The notes: generated by a model not told the origin, from the sequence alone. Shown: positions 25,318 to 38,955, numbered from the stretch's first letter. The stretch: DNA of 64,000 nt from Cercis canadensis (GCA_003255065.1 QAOA01004423.1:186001-250000); one strand, 5' to 3'. A program made the numbers and translations.

Positions 25318-28300
25318 CTAGCTACAGCCAAGTTGAGAGTTCAAATAACTCCCATCCTCCTTGCTCCTTTCCTTCCATGCTTCCAGTATTTCATATGCTG
25401 AAGGCTTTCCAAGCGCTTCCTCATCAACGTCTTCAGAACTTCCATCCAACAAATCCCATAGCTCCTCATCTACACTACTAGGAGATTCATCAGGCGCTAG
25501 ATCATCAACATCACCCTCATCGTGCGTATTAGTGCATAAAGTGGTTCTGCTATGTTTTTGGCTGTCATAGTTTGGAGGACTACAGACTATGACATCATCA
25601 GTATCATCTCCTCTATTGTCACAATCATGATTAACTGGAAATATATGTGATTTGACATTGTCGCTTTGAAAAATAATGTCCTTCCCAAATTCAGCGCCTT
25701 CATCCATCATTTCCCCTGGATTATTTGGCATAATTGCACTTCGTCTATCATCAAATCCCTCATTCTGAACCCTGACAGCATTTTCACTTCCAAAAGTGAT
25801 GGTACTAGATATGTTTCTCGATGTACCTGATCCACAAAGAGAATGCAATGACCTTGATAAATTTGAGACTGTTGCTTCTGATACAACATCACAATTACCA
25901 AGAGCATCCAATAAGTGCTCTAGATTTTCATGACCAATCCTTTCTTCATTTTCCTTAAACAGCTCTGTCCACTGCTTTTCACTTACTTGAAATGGGGCAT
26001 AAGCCATGGTGTTGACAAGGATGACGGCTCTCTCATAATTATTCTGAGCTGTAGCTTGGATTAATAGTTCAAAAAAGTAGAGAGGGTGAGGAATGTCCCC
26101 AGCTTCCAAAATCATGTCAAATGCATGCTCTAGTAAATACCACTGCATCGAAACCAAAATACGCCAAAAAAACTCAATGTTTAGAATAACAAGATCGAAC
26201 AGTAAAAGTTGAAGAAAAATCATAATACAAAATCCACCAGAAAGGCATTTTATGTGATCCCTTTCGCTCCACTAGTTGTAATAATAATAAGGCAGTTGGA
26301 TCTATCTAGTTCTGAAAATCAGCACTAAATATTATTTTGATTCTAAAGCAAAGCAAGAATTACCAATAAAGGTGCCCTGTTCAACCTCACAGGCACAAGC
26401 CTCAAAATCTTTTTGTGCCTATGAGCAATGTAGGCCTGAAATAATTGACGGGTTATCCTTTTTCACCAGGAGCACAAATCCAATTTAGGAATGGAACTCG
26501 TGCTCTTAAAAAGAAATATAGTTTGAATGTAATATAAATCTTATTGGATACGATTCCATTGGCAAATACAGAAAGAGAGAGAGAGAGAGAGCTGATATAA
26601 ATATGTTTTCTACCTTGCCAGCTCTTGATGCTTCTACAAGTAATGACGCGTGTTTAGTCTGATCTAGCTGATAACCTGAGAGTGTCATCTCTCTGTACAC
26701 ATGCTCAAAGTATTCCCACTGGAGTGCACTAGCAGATACTTCTAACATTGAGCTATATGTGTAATCATCTGGTATAGCTGAGCCATCACCACCACCTTCT
26801 AGGGAGGTGTAATCATCTGATTTAACTCCCTTAATTTCCTCAAATAACTCTTTAGCTTTAGAGAACATATCATTCCGGCCATAAACTTTCAGCATGACAT
26901 TTATGGTCCCTATGTTAGGGACACAGTGGTCTTTCATTTGTTTAAAGATATATATACAGTCATTGATATGTCCACCATCCATGGAAGACATTATCATGCC
27001 AGTGAAGGTAAACTCTAATGGCCTAGCATGAGGAAGCCTTTTAATCTTCTCAACCTGCATCCATTTTCAAAGAAAATGTATTTTATTCCTGGGTTATCAT
27101 GTAATAAGGTCAGTAGCTATGTAGTCATCTATACCATAACCATAAAAAAAAATTACCTCCAGCATAGCATCTTGCCACCTCCCACAGTTGCAAAGGCAGC
27201 AAGCTAGCTCATAATATACACTGGCCGTCCCTATAACTCCCCTTCTTTCCATGTCCCTTACTGCTTCCACAGCTTCATTGACTTTACCTTCTTCCCAGAA
27301 AGTTCTCACCAGCACTGGTAGTCAGATCAAATACATATGAGCGGCCAAATATCAATACAAAATGCGAAGAAAGAATTAAATCCATTACCTTTATAAGTCA
27401 GGGCTTTTGGAGCTTCCCCACTTCTACTCATCTTTTTAAACAACTCATGGACAAGGTCATACTTGCCAGATTGCAGCATTACCTTATAACAAGCACCTCC
27501 TGTAAGCCTTGAATGCAAAGATACTTTTAAGCATAAAAGAAATCTAAAATGTAAGAACCCTTTCTTTACAGAATGTTCCCAGTATAAAGACTCTTTAATA
27601 AGATCTAACTTAAATGAAAAACTGAACCATCATATGATCGTGGATAACGACTTCACCATGTATCCCAGATAGTCAGATACACAGGGAAGATTCATACCTA
27701 AATATAAATTAAAAGAGGGAAGATAACAGTATTTACATTATAAAAAATTATAGTTACTAACTAAATAAATTGTTGAAAGGGATCTTTCAAGAACAGCTTG
27801 CCGAAAAATGGTTGATATTATACATATAAAGAAAAACGGTCTGCCTTCAGTCCAGAAAATACCAGCATTTCCTAACTCACATGAAACTGAGTTACCGAAT
27901 CAGAGTTAGGTTGCTACCACCATAACAGGAAGATGATAACACAAGAACTACCAAAATAGATAGCATTCTTGATTATACCTTTTTTCTCCAAAAAAGAGTA
28001 TGTTATATTGTACTATTCCGATACATGTGCTTGATAAATACCCAGTGACAGATGTTGAAATCCTGTACTTACCTCCATTGCAAGTCCATGTGTTGCTCCA
28101 TTGGGTTTCAGACCACCCTTCCTCAGTTGCTTAAACACCCATGACACACCCTTCCATTGCTTTGATGGAACACAAGCATTCAGTACCTGTCGGCAATTGA
28201 AGAAATTTTACAATCAAATCAATCTGCCAACTGGCATATATTAGTAAGTTCTATGATAGTTATCCAGTTGCTTTCTTACAGCATTATATATGACCACATC

Positions 28301-30018
28301 AGGTTCAAGAATTGGATCCCAGTTCTTGTGCATTTTTCTAACTATTTTAGGTTTCTGCCTCATGCATTCCATAATATTCAGCAACTCTTTCAGAAGACCA
28401 GATTGACCAAGTGTAACAGCAATGCTGTGATATGCAGCCATATCAGGATATATATGGAAATCTCCCTGAATGAATTAATGGCAAAAGTCAATCCAGCAAC
28501 ACCATAATCACAATTAAAGAGGAACTATTACACAGAGGATAACCGTAGCACTTGATTCTTACACGCATCAAATTGAAAATTTGAAGGGCTTCCTTTGGCC
28601 TTCTTGCCTTCCCAAGAACTGCAAGAAGTTTTGTGTAAACAAACCTACAAAATCATTATTAATCTCTGCATCAGAGCTGGAAAAGAAAAGCACTGAGCAC
28701 TCAGGTGGTGTAATACACTGGCTGAACACTTATATATCTTGCACCTTGCTCTGTAATGTCATTCATAACAAATTCCTGATCCAGGAATTCCTGCTCCCAA
28801 GCACCACAACAAATTCGGATCTTAAATGTAACACTATACAAGGACGTTGAACCATTTGAGTGTTAATTCTTTAATAAAAGCTGTTCTATTCTGCAAATGG
28901 ATTTGATTGTCTTTGTATATGGCAGTCACGTCAGGTAGTGACTCAAATGATGAAAATGGTGGAACTAACTTAGGTCATACTGACAAATGGCCTTGATTTT
29001 GTCCATGTTTTAGAATTACATATAATACAAATTTTTTAAGGGGACTTCAACAAACGCATTAAACTAAAAAAATCTCTCCTGTAACAGATATTAACACGCA
29101 TGATAGGCAAATAAGTTACCTGCTTTTATAATGCCTATGATCCTTATCATTGTAAACCCATTCGACCACAGAGAGCACTTGTTTCCAACTTCTTTTAGCA
29201 CCAAGCTCATCAATAATCTTCAGCAGCTGGCCTTCAGTAAATGGCAAACCTGACAGCTTCATTATTCTTGAAAACTTCCAATCTCTCATAGTAATCTCTC
29301 TAGCACTTAGCCTTCATAAATTTTTTAAAAAAGCTCCATAAATTCACAAAAGAGTAAATCAAAACAATTCCTTACCGACAAGAAAACCACTCTAACAAGT
29401 TAAGCCAGAATCGAAATTCAACACGAACCTGTCGACAAGAAACCGTATCACCTCAGCCTCGCTGCGCTTCCGTCTCTTCTTTCCTACATCCCAGTTTTCG
29501 TTTTCCCCATTGAACCAATGTTCGTTGATTTCAATGTCATCATCTAAAACCCACTGCAATTCGTCCCTCTTTCGCGCCTCAAACATTTCTCTCAGTTCCT
29601 TCAAACTCTGCCTTTTCAGCTTTTCTCCTCCATACTCCTTATTCGCGCTGATAAGTTGTAATAATTCAACTCCTTTAAGCCCCTCCCATGGCTTCCCTAC
29701 CATCAAAGCTTCAGGCTTGTCCCCTGCTTTGGCATCTATCGCTTTTGTGAACTCTTTGTATTCGTTTTTCAATGTCCGAAAGTGGTATTCTTCAGAGAGA
29801 GCTTGCTTTTGGGAATGGGTGAGTGGAGGGGACTGCTTAGCTGGTTCAGCGAGGCGCTTCAGTTTTCGGTTATGTTTTTGAATTTCTTTCTTGCGGAGAG
29901 TGTGGATAATTTTGGGTGTTGAGTTGACACCCTTCTGAATGAGGTTGCGTTTGATCTTCTCAGTGTCTGGTTCAAATTGGACGAAAACCGGTTGAGAGAG
30001 TGCCTGCAAACCTTCCAT
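25318..30018 (-). CDS. Pentatricopeptide repeat protein, DG1-like, chloroplast, 893 aa
   Basis: Nine minus-strand exons: 30018-29429, 29311-29120, 28644-28563, 28465-28280, 28186-28073, 27482-27389, 27314-27157, 27054-26614, 26142-25318. All join in phase. The N-terminus is highly charged (EIQKHNRKLKRLAEPAKQ). The middle (about residues 200-690) is a run of P-class PPR helices, for example RSFVYTKLLAVLGKARRPKE-type units (read as SRFVYTKLLAVLGKARRP), YPDMAAYHSIAVTLGQ, VVIYNAVLNACVPSKQWKG, LTYKVLVRTFWEEGK and GTINVMLKVYGRND. The C-terminal 200 residues are acidic and non-repetitive (DDTDDVIVCSPP, VDEELWDLLDGSSEDVDEE), ending AYEILEAWKERSKEDG. The closest family I recognise is DELAYED GREENING 1 (At5g67570), which acts with SIG6 in early chloroplast transcription. 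PPR class is certain; the DG1 assignment rests on memory of the family and on synteny. Intron 8 has a GA microsatellite at 26574-26591. Confidence 0.85.
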
Positions 30019-30111
30019 GGCGGTCGTGAAAGTGATTCAGATAATTTTGCTTTCGTAGAAAAGGGGCGGTTTCCGATAATAGGATAACAATGGCTGGGAG
30101 GGGACACATTG

Positions 30112-30134
30112 TGGGCTCAAGATATTCAAGCCCA
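30112..30134. promoter_or_regulatory. Site II motif pair upstream of the DG1-like gene
   Basis: TGGGCT at 30112 and AGCCCA at 30129 lie about 95-115 bases before the DG1-like start at 30018. The spacing and position are typical of site II elements in genes for plastid and mitochondrial functions. Confidence 0.4.
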
Positions 30135-31144
30135 AATGCAAATATTAGAGCGCGGACGATAGATTTTTCATTGACAAAATTATTGGGAAGATTAAAAAAA
30201 AAGAGTCAAGCCTCTCAAAAAAATAATTGTGTTGAATATAATTAATTAAGCATAATTGTTGATGAAAAATTTTTCAGACGACGCCTTGTATAGCTGAATC
30301 GCTGGCTGGGCATCGCCAGAGTTAACTTACCAAAGCATTGAGGATAATCAATCACACAAAATTCAAATTTACCCTATTTTGTGAACTCTTTTTCTCAGCA
30401 ATGATAATCAATCTCGGGAAATATATAATAATAGTTCGGTTGAACTTGGTGTACAATTATACACTAATAATTTTGTGGGTCACTTCAACGTGATGCCTTT
30501 TTTAATACACAAATGATCGTATTATTATGTGTAGATAAATTTTATTTATAATGCACATCTCATCTTTTTATCCAAAAAGAAACATAGAGCTTCTGTTTGT
30601 AATGAGAGATGAAAGTTCAGCTTGTAACGATACACATCTCACCTTTTTACATGAACATTTTCATTTCTAATATTATATCTTGATTCCTATCAGACAAAAG
30701 TTTTAGAGCTTCAATTGTCAATTGTCACTACCATATCAAAAACTTCCAACAGTATACATAGATTAAAAGAAAAGACAAAATGATAGTTAAAAGAATCCGG
30801 CTGAGATAATGTATAAAAAAAAATGGATAATTGACATAAATTTGGAATTAATAATAACACACATTGCTGATCAATGAATATGATTTTCTACTGCAGTTAT
30901 GCAAATTTTCTAATGATGTAATTAACAATATGATTTACTCATAAAGTAACCCTTGACAGTTGACATGTACGAAAACCTGTTTAAGTCCTCATCGGACAAG
31001 AATGCTATTACATCACAAAGCACCTGAGAAAAAGGGCAAGAACAAATCAATCAGCAACCAAGTTAGAAATGCAAATCCCACCAGCAATTTCCAGAAATGT
31101 ATCCCAGAGAAATTACATTAGAGTTCAAAGCAGAGAGGAGCTTC
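30135..31144. other. Intergenic between DG1-like promoter and ARL8 3' end
   Basis: AT-rich with no supported coding region. A loosely repeated pair CACATCTCATCTTTTTA / CACATCTCACCTTTTTA lies near 30553 and 30641. Confidence 0.45.
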
Positions 31145-34120
31145 TTAGCTCTTTGATTTGGAATGCTTTACAAGCCAATCAATAACAGAGTCAATGTTGG
31201 TCGAGTTTTTGCATGAGATCATGAAGCAGCAAACTTCTCTGTCGCTAATTGACTTTAGATCCCTGCACAACACACAGCTCTTTCAGCACTGAAGTAACAT
31301 AAGGGGAAACAGGATAGGAGGAGGGGGGTGGGGGAAGAAGAGATGTAAAAGGGACATTTATCTTGCATTTGGTCAGTCAAAGCTTGTTTGGAAAGAGCGC
31401 CGGGCTTGTCAATCTTGTTCCCCAACACCAACAAAGGGATACCACTCAATGATGGTTTACTCAACAAATCATGAAGTTCACTTCTCGATATGCTAAGATT
31501 ATCTGGATCAGCAGCATCAACGACATAACTGCAGGAAATATCAGAATAGAACAGCTTACCAAGTTTTTCAACTCAAGTGACAGAAACGCAAAACAAGCAT
31601 CAGACTCAACCTATGTAATCCAGAGAAATTCGACCAATAGCTAATTGATCCAATTACAATTTTCCAATTAAAATAAAGAGAGAATTGCCACACACAAAAA
31701 AAAGAAAAAAAAAAGGAAAATCTTTCAAAAACAGAAAAATGACCCCTGAGTTGTTGGATTCTGTTTTTGACACAGATTTTCCTTACCTTTTATCTTTTCT
31801 GGTAACTCTCCTTAAAATAAAAATAATAGCATTGAAAAATAGGTGATCTTTAGGCAACAGCAAAGCAATGACCCATGGAACTATCTGACGACCAATGACC
31901 AAGTCTAGGTAGAGTTTCAAGAAGCTGTAGACAGTAGTCGCTTCCTTGCTATACTAACCCCTTTAATCATGCTAAACAATAATAATTAGGGCTTAATGCC
32001 TGAAACATGTGGCCTTTAAAAAACATTAACAAAATCAACTTGTACAGGAAAATTCTATTCACTTGTTCACTGGCAAGTACCTTTTAATTAATAAATCAAC
32101 ACAAAAGTCACGCCCTCTTCACACAGCCATCTAAATGACAAGTGACTTTGCATAACAGTCACCAATAAACAAGAACGGACTTTGGGTTCATAGAAGGAAA
32201 TTAGAAAGGACATAAACTGGGTATAGTTAACTTCCTATGAATACTGAAATAAACAACCATCCAATTTGATCAGCAAGAACAACATCAGGGCTTTAGATAG
32301 ACTTCACCTCTATTACAAAATAGTAACATGTGGGCAAATTACCAACACAAATGTTAAAAAACTAGCATACATGACATGTCTCGGTGTGCTTGTGTCCATG
32401 CCATTTCTCCTAAGAGAAAATTACCAAAAAAGAAAGAAAAAATAGAGAAAATTCTTTCTTCAAAGTAAGTAAGAAGTTCCATACACAATAGCAGAAACTG
32501 CACGACAGTAACGCTCCCACATGCTGCGGAACCTAGGTTGCCCTCCAAGATCCCATAATTTTATTGTAACATTGCCTTTTGTTACTTTCCTCATATTGAA
32601 TCCCACCTGGAAACATATGACAGTAGATTGGTCAGAATATTAAACCTCATAGAAACCAATAAGCAGAGGAGAAAATAAAAAAATTATAAACATTTGGTGA
32701 ACATAACTTACCGTAGGAATCATGTCCTCACTATAGCCACCCGTCTAGAAACAAGATGAAGAAGCTATCTTTCAGTGCATCAGCCCCAAAGTATAAAATA
32801 AGGGAAACCAATAGAAAGCCAATACAATTAATGCACTTACAGCAACGACATTTACAAGCGAAGTCTTTCCAGCATTCTGAAGTCCTATCAAAGATAACTC
32901 CATTTCCTGCTTGAAGAAAAGGCTGCAGTCAAATTTACAATGTAGTAAGCCCGTGTATTTTGAATAACGCAATCCACTCAGTTTAGGCCATGCATCCACA
33001 TGATAGTATATATGAAGTCCAACTTGGTACAACCAAAAACTCCAAAAGTCGTGTCATAAAAGTGAGGTAGATTTGATGTAAACAATAGCCATCAACAAAT
33101 ATATAGAGAAAAGGGAGTAAAGGGCCTCCCAAAGAGCCAGGTAATAAGAACAGTTAAGAAGCACTCGATTTTCCTATGCAGCAGCTCGTCACTTACAGAA
33201 ATTATGACATTTGATTCTCTACCTGTTGTCCCATCAAAAAAGTTATTTTTCATGGCAAACATGCTTAGATTATCTTCTCTGTAATATGGATAATTCTTTG
33301 GCATTTAAGTTCTTAAAGATATTTAAAAAAGAATACACTCGAAACTTCGCAGACAAACACATACTTCTGCTGACCAATCAAAAATTCCTCACATCATTAC
33401 ATTCAACATAAAAATTGTAGATCGTATAAAGAGAACTCAAAGGAAATAATACACGACCATTGCAAGGAATTACTAGACCTCCCCTCTTTTTTGGGGGTTG
33501 ACGAAGGATTCCTTTTAATTTTCAAGCCAAATTATGAGTTGTCACTAAGCAGCATCCGTTTGATTTTTGGCCCAAGTAAATTACACATAAACTCGATGAA
33601 TCACCAATAGGATTCGCGTAGCAAAGCATCCAGTCACTTCCAAAGAGGTTTGAACCCTTCGAAGGCACCAGAATCAAACTTTTGTACTCAGAGTAGAAAC
33701 ACAAAGGACGCACTCTTACAAACTATGCAGCATTTTACATGGTGTAATAATGAATTCTCTTCCTCAACTAAAAGAACTCCAGAATATCAACCAAAAAAAA
33801 ATCCAATCCCGTCGCACGTTAGAAACATCCCAAACTAAAACCAAATTCTTTGAACAAATGCTTTAGACAGTGAACAAATGCTTTAGACAAGAGGGGAGCC
33901 AAAAAGTTTCTCTGTCTGTAGAATTATATCTTCTGGGCAAGTTTCAAATAGAAAATACACATTTCATAATGAACCTCCGATCAAAAATTCTTGGCTAAAA
34001 ACCCCAGAGGAACAGAAAACTACATTGATTGACCCTAAAAGGAATAAACTCGGAGCTGCATAGTCAGAGCAAGGAAGCTAACCTGCGGAGCCAATTGAGA
34101 AAAGCTTCCCACAAACCCAT
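31145..34120 (-). CDS. ARL8: ADP-ribosylation factor-like GTPase ARL8, 184 aa
   Basis: Minus-strand exons 34120-34083, 32922-32841, 32744-32712, 32606-32485, 31528-31367 and 31262-31145 join in phase to 184 residues, the normal ARL8 length. Motifs: amphipathic N-terminus [14 protein letters not shown]-loop GLQNAGKTS; switch I MIPTVGFNM; switch [19 protein letters not shown] for guanine specificity; C-terminus [13 protein letters not shown]8 works on late endosome/vacuole and related membranes, and plant ARL8 is known as a host factor for tobamovirus replication. Exon 3 is only 33 bases. Intron 5 has no in-frame GT donor: the frame needs CAAAT followed by GCAAGA, so it appears to be a GC-AG intron giving TDQM-DLKSISD. 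Intron 1 (about 1.2 kb) is large and holds a 20-bp tandem repeat (33851-33890). Confidence 0.94.
33851..33890. repeat. Two-copy 20-bp tandem repeat in ARL8 intron 1
   Basis: The unit TGAACAAATGCTTTAGACA plus one base occurs twice in a row. Probably replication slippage. Confidence 0.7.
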
Positions 34121-36608
34121 TGCTTCTGATCAAGAAATATAGAAAGAAAACAGATCTATAATTCCCCCGTTTTAGCAGAAAGAAAGAAAGATCTAAAGGC
34201 TTCGCATCCAATTGACCTTTTAGAAACCTTCTCCTTCCCTCTTCCCTCCCTCGCCACTGCTTATCGTATTCATACAAACAGATGTTTTCATTGGGGAAAA
34301 AAATTCCCTTTTTTTTTTTGTATTTTTTTTCCCTGTTTGTCTTGAGGTTGAGGGTTTGTAAGCTGATCGAACGGTCTGGGACAATCTATTCAATCGTATC
34401 CGCAAATCGATGGCTCCCACACTAATTCTGAAAAGCTTAAATTGAGTTCGACAATGGTGGCGACGCAGGGGATTATAGCTCCTACCGTGATGAAAGCATG
34501 AAGCTTTATTTAGAGTTTGTAGATGCCACGACTACCTATCGCTGGACCAATCCGAAGAAGATTCGATGGCGAGTGAGCGATGTTCGGGATATAGTAGAGT
34601 TCCTCCCCACCCTCAGTTACAGCGCGTAATAAATACGAACTACTAAAAGCTTGCCAACATTAATAGCGTGTGAGCAGTGAGATTTTTTTGGAAGAAAAGA
34701 CACCTCCGACATGGAGATTAAAAAAATCTTAAGCTATAATAATCTAATAAGGAATTGAAGGGAGTTGGTTAAGGTTGGCAAGTGTGAGCTGGACAACGGC
34801 GAAAACCCATTAATAGAAAAAAAAAAAAAAAAAAAAAAAAAGGGCCGGATAACGATAACGTCTTGGCTCGCATTCTTCCCGTGGGCCGAACGGGATGCTT
34901 CCAACCGTCAAAGGTTGGTAACGTGAGACTAAGATTTGTGATTGTGATTATGGAAGTGAGAGGGAACGTCATTTGCCAACTAGCATATCTCTAATCTCTA
35001 TCATAATCGATAGATGACAAAAATACCAAAAAAATTGATGTTAATTGTTAGGGATCCCAATCCTTTCCCCATTCAACCGTATCAATTAAATTATTTTAAA
35101 TATTTTTAATGACTTATATGGTGGCTATATTTTATGAAAATTCTAATGGTGTAATTATTATTATTATTATACAAGTATGTATAGTATAATTAATTTAGAT
35201 GATTTTTTATAAAATTAAAATTTTTAGTTTCACTCATCAATCATCATACCTTTAATTTTTTTAACTAAAAAATCCAGTTCCATATAATTTTGAAGACAAT
35301 AAGCAATTATGTAAAATATATTGAGTTTAAATCTTTGTATCATCATGCAATAAACTAAAAAACTCTAATCCTCTATTGGAATGTGAAAAAGGATGGAATT
35401 ATTATGGGTACAAAAAATAATATGTCTTTGTTTGGAAAGTTAAGAGGAATAAGGGGAATTTGACTACTATGAGAACATATAATTTCCATTCCACCAAAAT
35501 CAGTATCTCTAAAAATGGGGTGAAAATGAAGAAAAAACTAAACATAAACTTATATATTTTAAAATTACATGCTTATTTTTTAAAAATATCATCTCAATTA
35601 AAGTTGATTATGTATTGACCATGTAGCTTTATAACGTTATTTTCATTTTTATCCCATTCATTCACATGACACCTAAATAAAGAGGAGAGAGTTATTTTCT
35701 CCTTCGAAAACAGCCCAAAAAATGTTATTTTTCACTAAAGTTTTTAGCTGTGAATCTGTGATTTCTAATGATAGAGCTATAGTGAACAAATAATAGTGTT
35801 TAGCAAGAAATTATTTATAATGTGCTATAGTGGTTTTTTTTTTTTTTCGGGGCTAATGCTGGAATTGTGGATCTCTTGTTTGGAATTCATCTCCATCAAT
35901 TATTTTAACCCAAAACAGGAGCATTTCCTGACCGTATTGGGTTTTGCAGAAAAGCTCCTAGGCCCATCAGGCCACTTTGCTAAAATAGGCCCAGATAATT
36001 CAATCGCAGCCTAACTTTGAATGCATCTCTTAATTAATGAGGAGCAATTGGAACCCAAACCCAATGGTGTTAAAAAGTTAAAAACTCATTTCATGACATC
36101 GTTAGTTAATTAAAGAACACGTGGGGTGCTGTGGCCAGGGGAATATTAGAGGAAAGCAAGGTGCGAGGCCATACGCTCGTGCAACTTGAAAGAAAAAGTT
36201 ATTTTTATTTCTGGTTCATTCCCTGTTATGTTAGTGTGAAAAGTAAGTTAAAAGAAGACAACGAAAATAGAGACAAGAAAAGGAGAGAAAATAAAAAGCA
36301 AGAAGCTTAGCTTACATAGAAAGAGATGGAGGATGGAGCATGTCGCAAACAATATAAAGTGGTCAATTGCTTGGATTTGGGGAGGCAACAATTTCGGCTT
36401 ATGATTCGTTACCTCCATCTCTAATATTACGATTTGTTCTTCCTTCAACATAACAAAAATTCTTCACAAAACCGTAGCCACAAGCTATTCTTACCTTACT
36501 CAGTAAGTCAGACCTGTAAATTCTCTTAACTCTGAAAGTTTGCAGTATTTTGAGGCATCAAATGGTGCTTTTTCCCTTTGCTAAAGACCCCAGAAAACAA
36601 ACACTGCC
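34121..36608. other. Divergent region: ARL8 leader and promoter, promoter of the five-TM gene
   Basis: 34121-34430 on the minus strand is probably the ARL8 5' UTR. TGGGCC at 34881 is a single site II motif. A 26-base poly-A run lies at 34818-34842. GGCCCA occurs at 35961 and 35988, about 620-650 bases before the ATG at 36609. No coding region is supported. Confidence 0.45.
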
Positions 36609-38955
36609 ATGTCCAACCCAATCAATCGCTTCCTTTTTCTTCCTCTGGTTTTGTTCTTGATTTCCGCTTCTGTGTTTCAACCAAAGTGGTTAGTGTTAGG
36701 ATCCCCTGTTCATGAAAGGACCTTCAAGAGACCGGATCCTCTGCGACACTTCAAAAACTACAATGGACCTTTTGACGTTCGAAATAAGCATTACATTGCT
36801 GTAAGTTATTTTCATTTTTTGACTCATTCCATCATTCGTGCGTATAAGTATGGTGTATCCCCATGCAATAAAAACTGACATTATGGTACCCACTACCCAA
36901 TAAAAGGGCAAACATGATATTATTACTGATGATTTTGCTGGTTAAATATAGGAATTTGTATTGATTTTGCGTATTGCTTTCTGATCATTTTCAGTCTACG
37001 GCATTTACAGGAGTCCACGGCTACGCAATTGCCGTAGTTTGGCTCTTATGTGGGTTAGCCTTTGGTATTTTCTTGATCGTCAAGTGTCTTAGCAGTGGCT
37101 CTGCCTCATTACCATTCAAAGACTGTTTGGACCCTTACTATATCCTAATTTTCTTGTTGGTCCTCTTCTTCACGTCTCTTGCTATGTAAGTCCTCAATGT
37201 CCTGTATGTTTTATATATTGCTGTCCTCTATACTTATGTCGTAAAACCGTAGTTGAAAAAACTGCGTGTAACAGCATTGCTTCCAGTTTCGTCCTGTCTA
37301 CGAATCAAAAGTCCCAGCGGAGAACAGAAACGCTGAAGGAAACAGTTGTGGGAATAGGAGAAGATGCTCACGACACTATAACCCGAGTAATTAAAACGAT
37401 GAAAGAAATGCAGTATCTTTTGCTTCCATATAATAAAAAGATATCTGGAACTTTGAATTCCACCATTGAAACTCTCAGAAGCGACTCGCGTGTCATTCGT
37501 CGTTTTGTTGACAGAAGTGGGCATTATTTCCACAAGGCCACTCATGCTTGGTATCCATTAATCGTTTTTCCTTAACTTGGGCATTATTCATGCTAATTCT
37601 ATTCCCAATTCAATTGATTCAGTGATCATACCCGTTCTATGTGTCACAGGTATATAGCCCACATCGTGCTTGTGGCTATCAACCTTTTAATGTTGATTGC
37701 AGCACTAGGTGCGTATTGTTCCCTGCCCTGTTCTATGCTTAATTCAAATTAGCAATTCCCACAAATATTTGAATTTTTTTTTTCTTCCTAAATTGGTGGT
37801 CAGTTATGCTGCTGCTGCATTGGCGCCCTGGATTTATAATGTAAGGAAGAGCCATATTTTCAAGTTAATATGAATGTTAATTATTTATTATAAAGTCACT
37901 GGCTCTGTAGTGGCATGACTGATGTAATTCTGGCTTTGTTTCAGCATAATCTTTTGCTGTTGGTTCTTAACAAGCCTGTGCTGGATTTTGACTGGTTTAA
38001 ATTTTTTCCTCCACACGTGAGTGCTGAATCGTTCAGACTTGCAAGTTCCAAGTGGGATTGAAACCGTTTTTCAAGTGTGTAGATGTTTTACAAACTGTAT
38101 GTGCAGTTTTGCAGATGATGCATGTTTTGCTATTGAGGATTTTGAGCAAAACCCAAAAAGCGCTAGCCTCACCTCCATGTTGCCGTGCCTGAATGAATCA
38201 GACTCGGGGAAATTAATATCTGATATCGGCTACACTATCCACAATTTCATTATTGAGGTAGAGAATTTCACTGGCACACGCTCAGAAGAACATGCATAAA
38301 TTTTATTTCTAGTGTTCTGACGTATTGATTTCTTTCTGTTTCACAGTTGAATTCTAATGTATCAGTGATTTATCGACTCCTAGGAGTAGATGGAGAAAGT
38401 GAAGACTTAGTGGGAGTTATAAAGATTTGTGACCCTTTCTCACAAGCACCAAACTACACCTACAGTCCAGAAAGCTGCCCTGAGGATGCCATTCGGATTA
38501 GCGACTTGCCAAAAGTAAGACAACACCTTAGAAAATTCATAATTCATGGTACAATATTACAATTCTTTTTGACTTGTAACACATTTGGATAATAGATCCT
38601 TGCAGTAGTCACATGTCACAAAAACGAAACTGCAGAAAAATGCACAAGAGATGGGAAATTTCTTTCAGAAGCTTCATACAACATGGCTCATGCTTATGGA
38701 AGATCAATTCAGAATTTGTTGGACATATATCCAGACTTGCAAAGCCTGTCACTATGCACCTTTCTGAAGAATGGATTTTCTGACATTTTGTTGCATCAAT
38801 GCAAGCCCATAAGAGCTTCGACTAAACTATTGTGGTCGTTTATGCTAACTCTTTCCATTATTATGGTATTTTTGAAATTAGCTTGGTTAGCTGATGCTTT
38901 CCTGTGCTGGGGAAGATCCCTCTCTATATGTTCCCGCACTGCCAGAACCAGATAG
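36609..38955 (+). CDS. Five-TM plant membrane protein of unknown function, 501 aa
   Basis: Nine exons: 36609-36800, 36995-37185, 37275-37550, 37650-37708, 37804-37840, 37945-38016, 38107-38257, 38347-38514, 38596-38955. All join in phase. I see an N-terminal signal segment (FLFLPLVLFLISASVF), TM1 (YAIAVVWLLCGLAFGIFLIV), TM2 (YYILIFLLVLFFTSLA), a basic coiled-coil-like loop, TM3 and TM4 (HIVLVAINLLMLIAALVMLL; FCCWFLTSLCWILTG), a Cys-containing hydrophilic domain of about 180 residues with N-glycosylation sites (NES, NVS, NYT, NET), then a last TM (FMLTLSIIMVFLKLAWLA). It belongs to the plant family of At5g67550/At2g12400-like 'transmembrane proteins'. The topology recalls tweety/prominin proteins, but homology is not shown. 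The last exon was started after AATAG at 38595, because the nearby TTGCAG acceptor would put a stop in frame. Function unknown. Confidence 0.85.

Noticed and set aside
29859..30107. Alternative upstream start for the DG1-like gene (MSPPSHCYP...)
   Set aside because: It is in a different frame from the PPR product; a transit-peptide extension would need a frame change.
34818..34842. Poly-A run as a third retroposon tail
   Set aside because: No target duplication and no shared GGGCTTTTGCCCC end in front of it.
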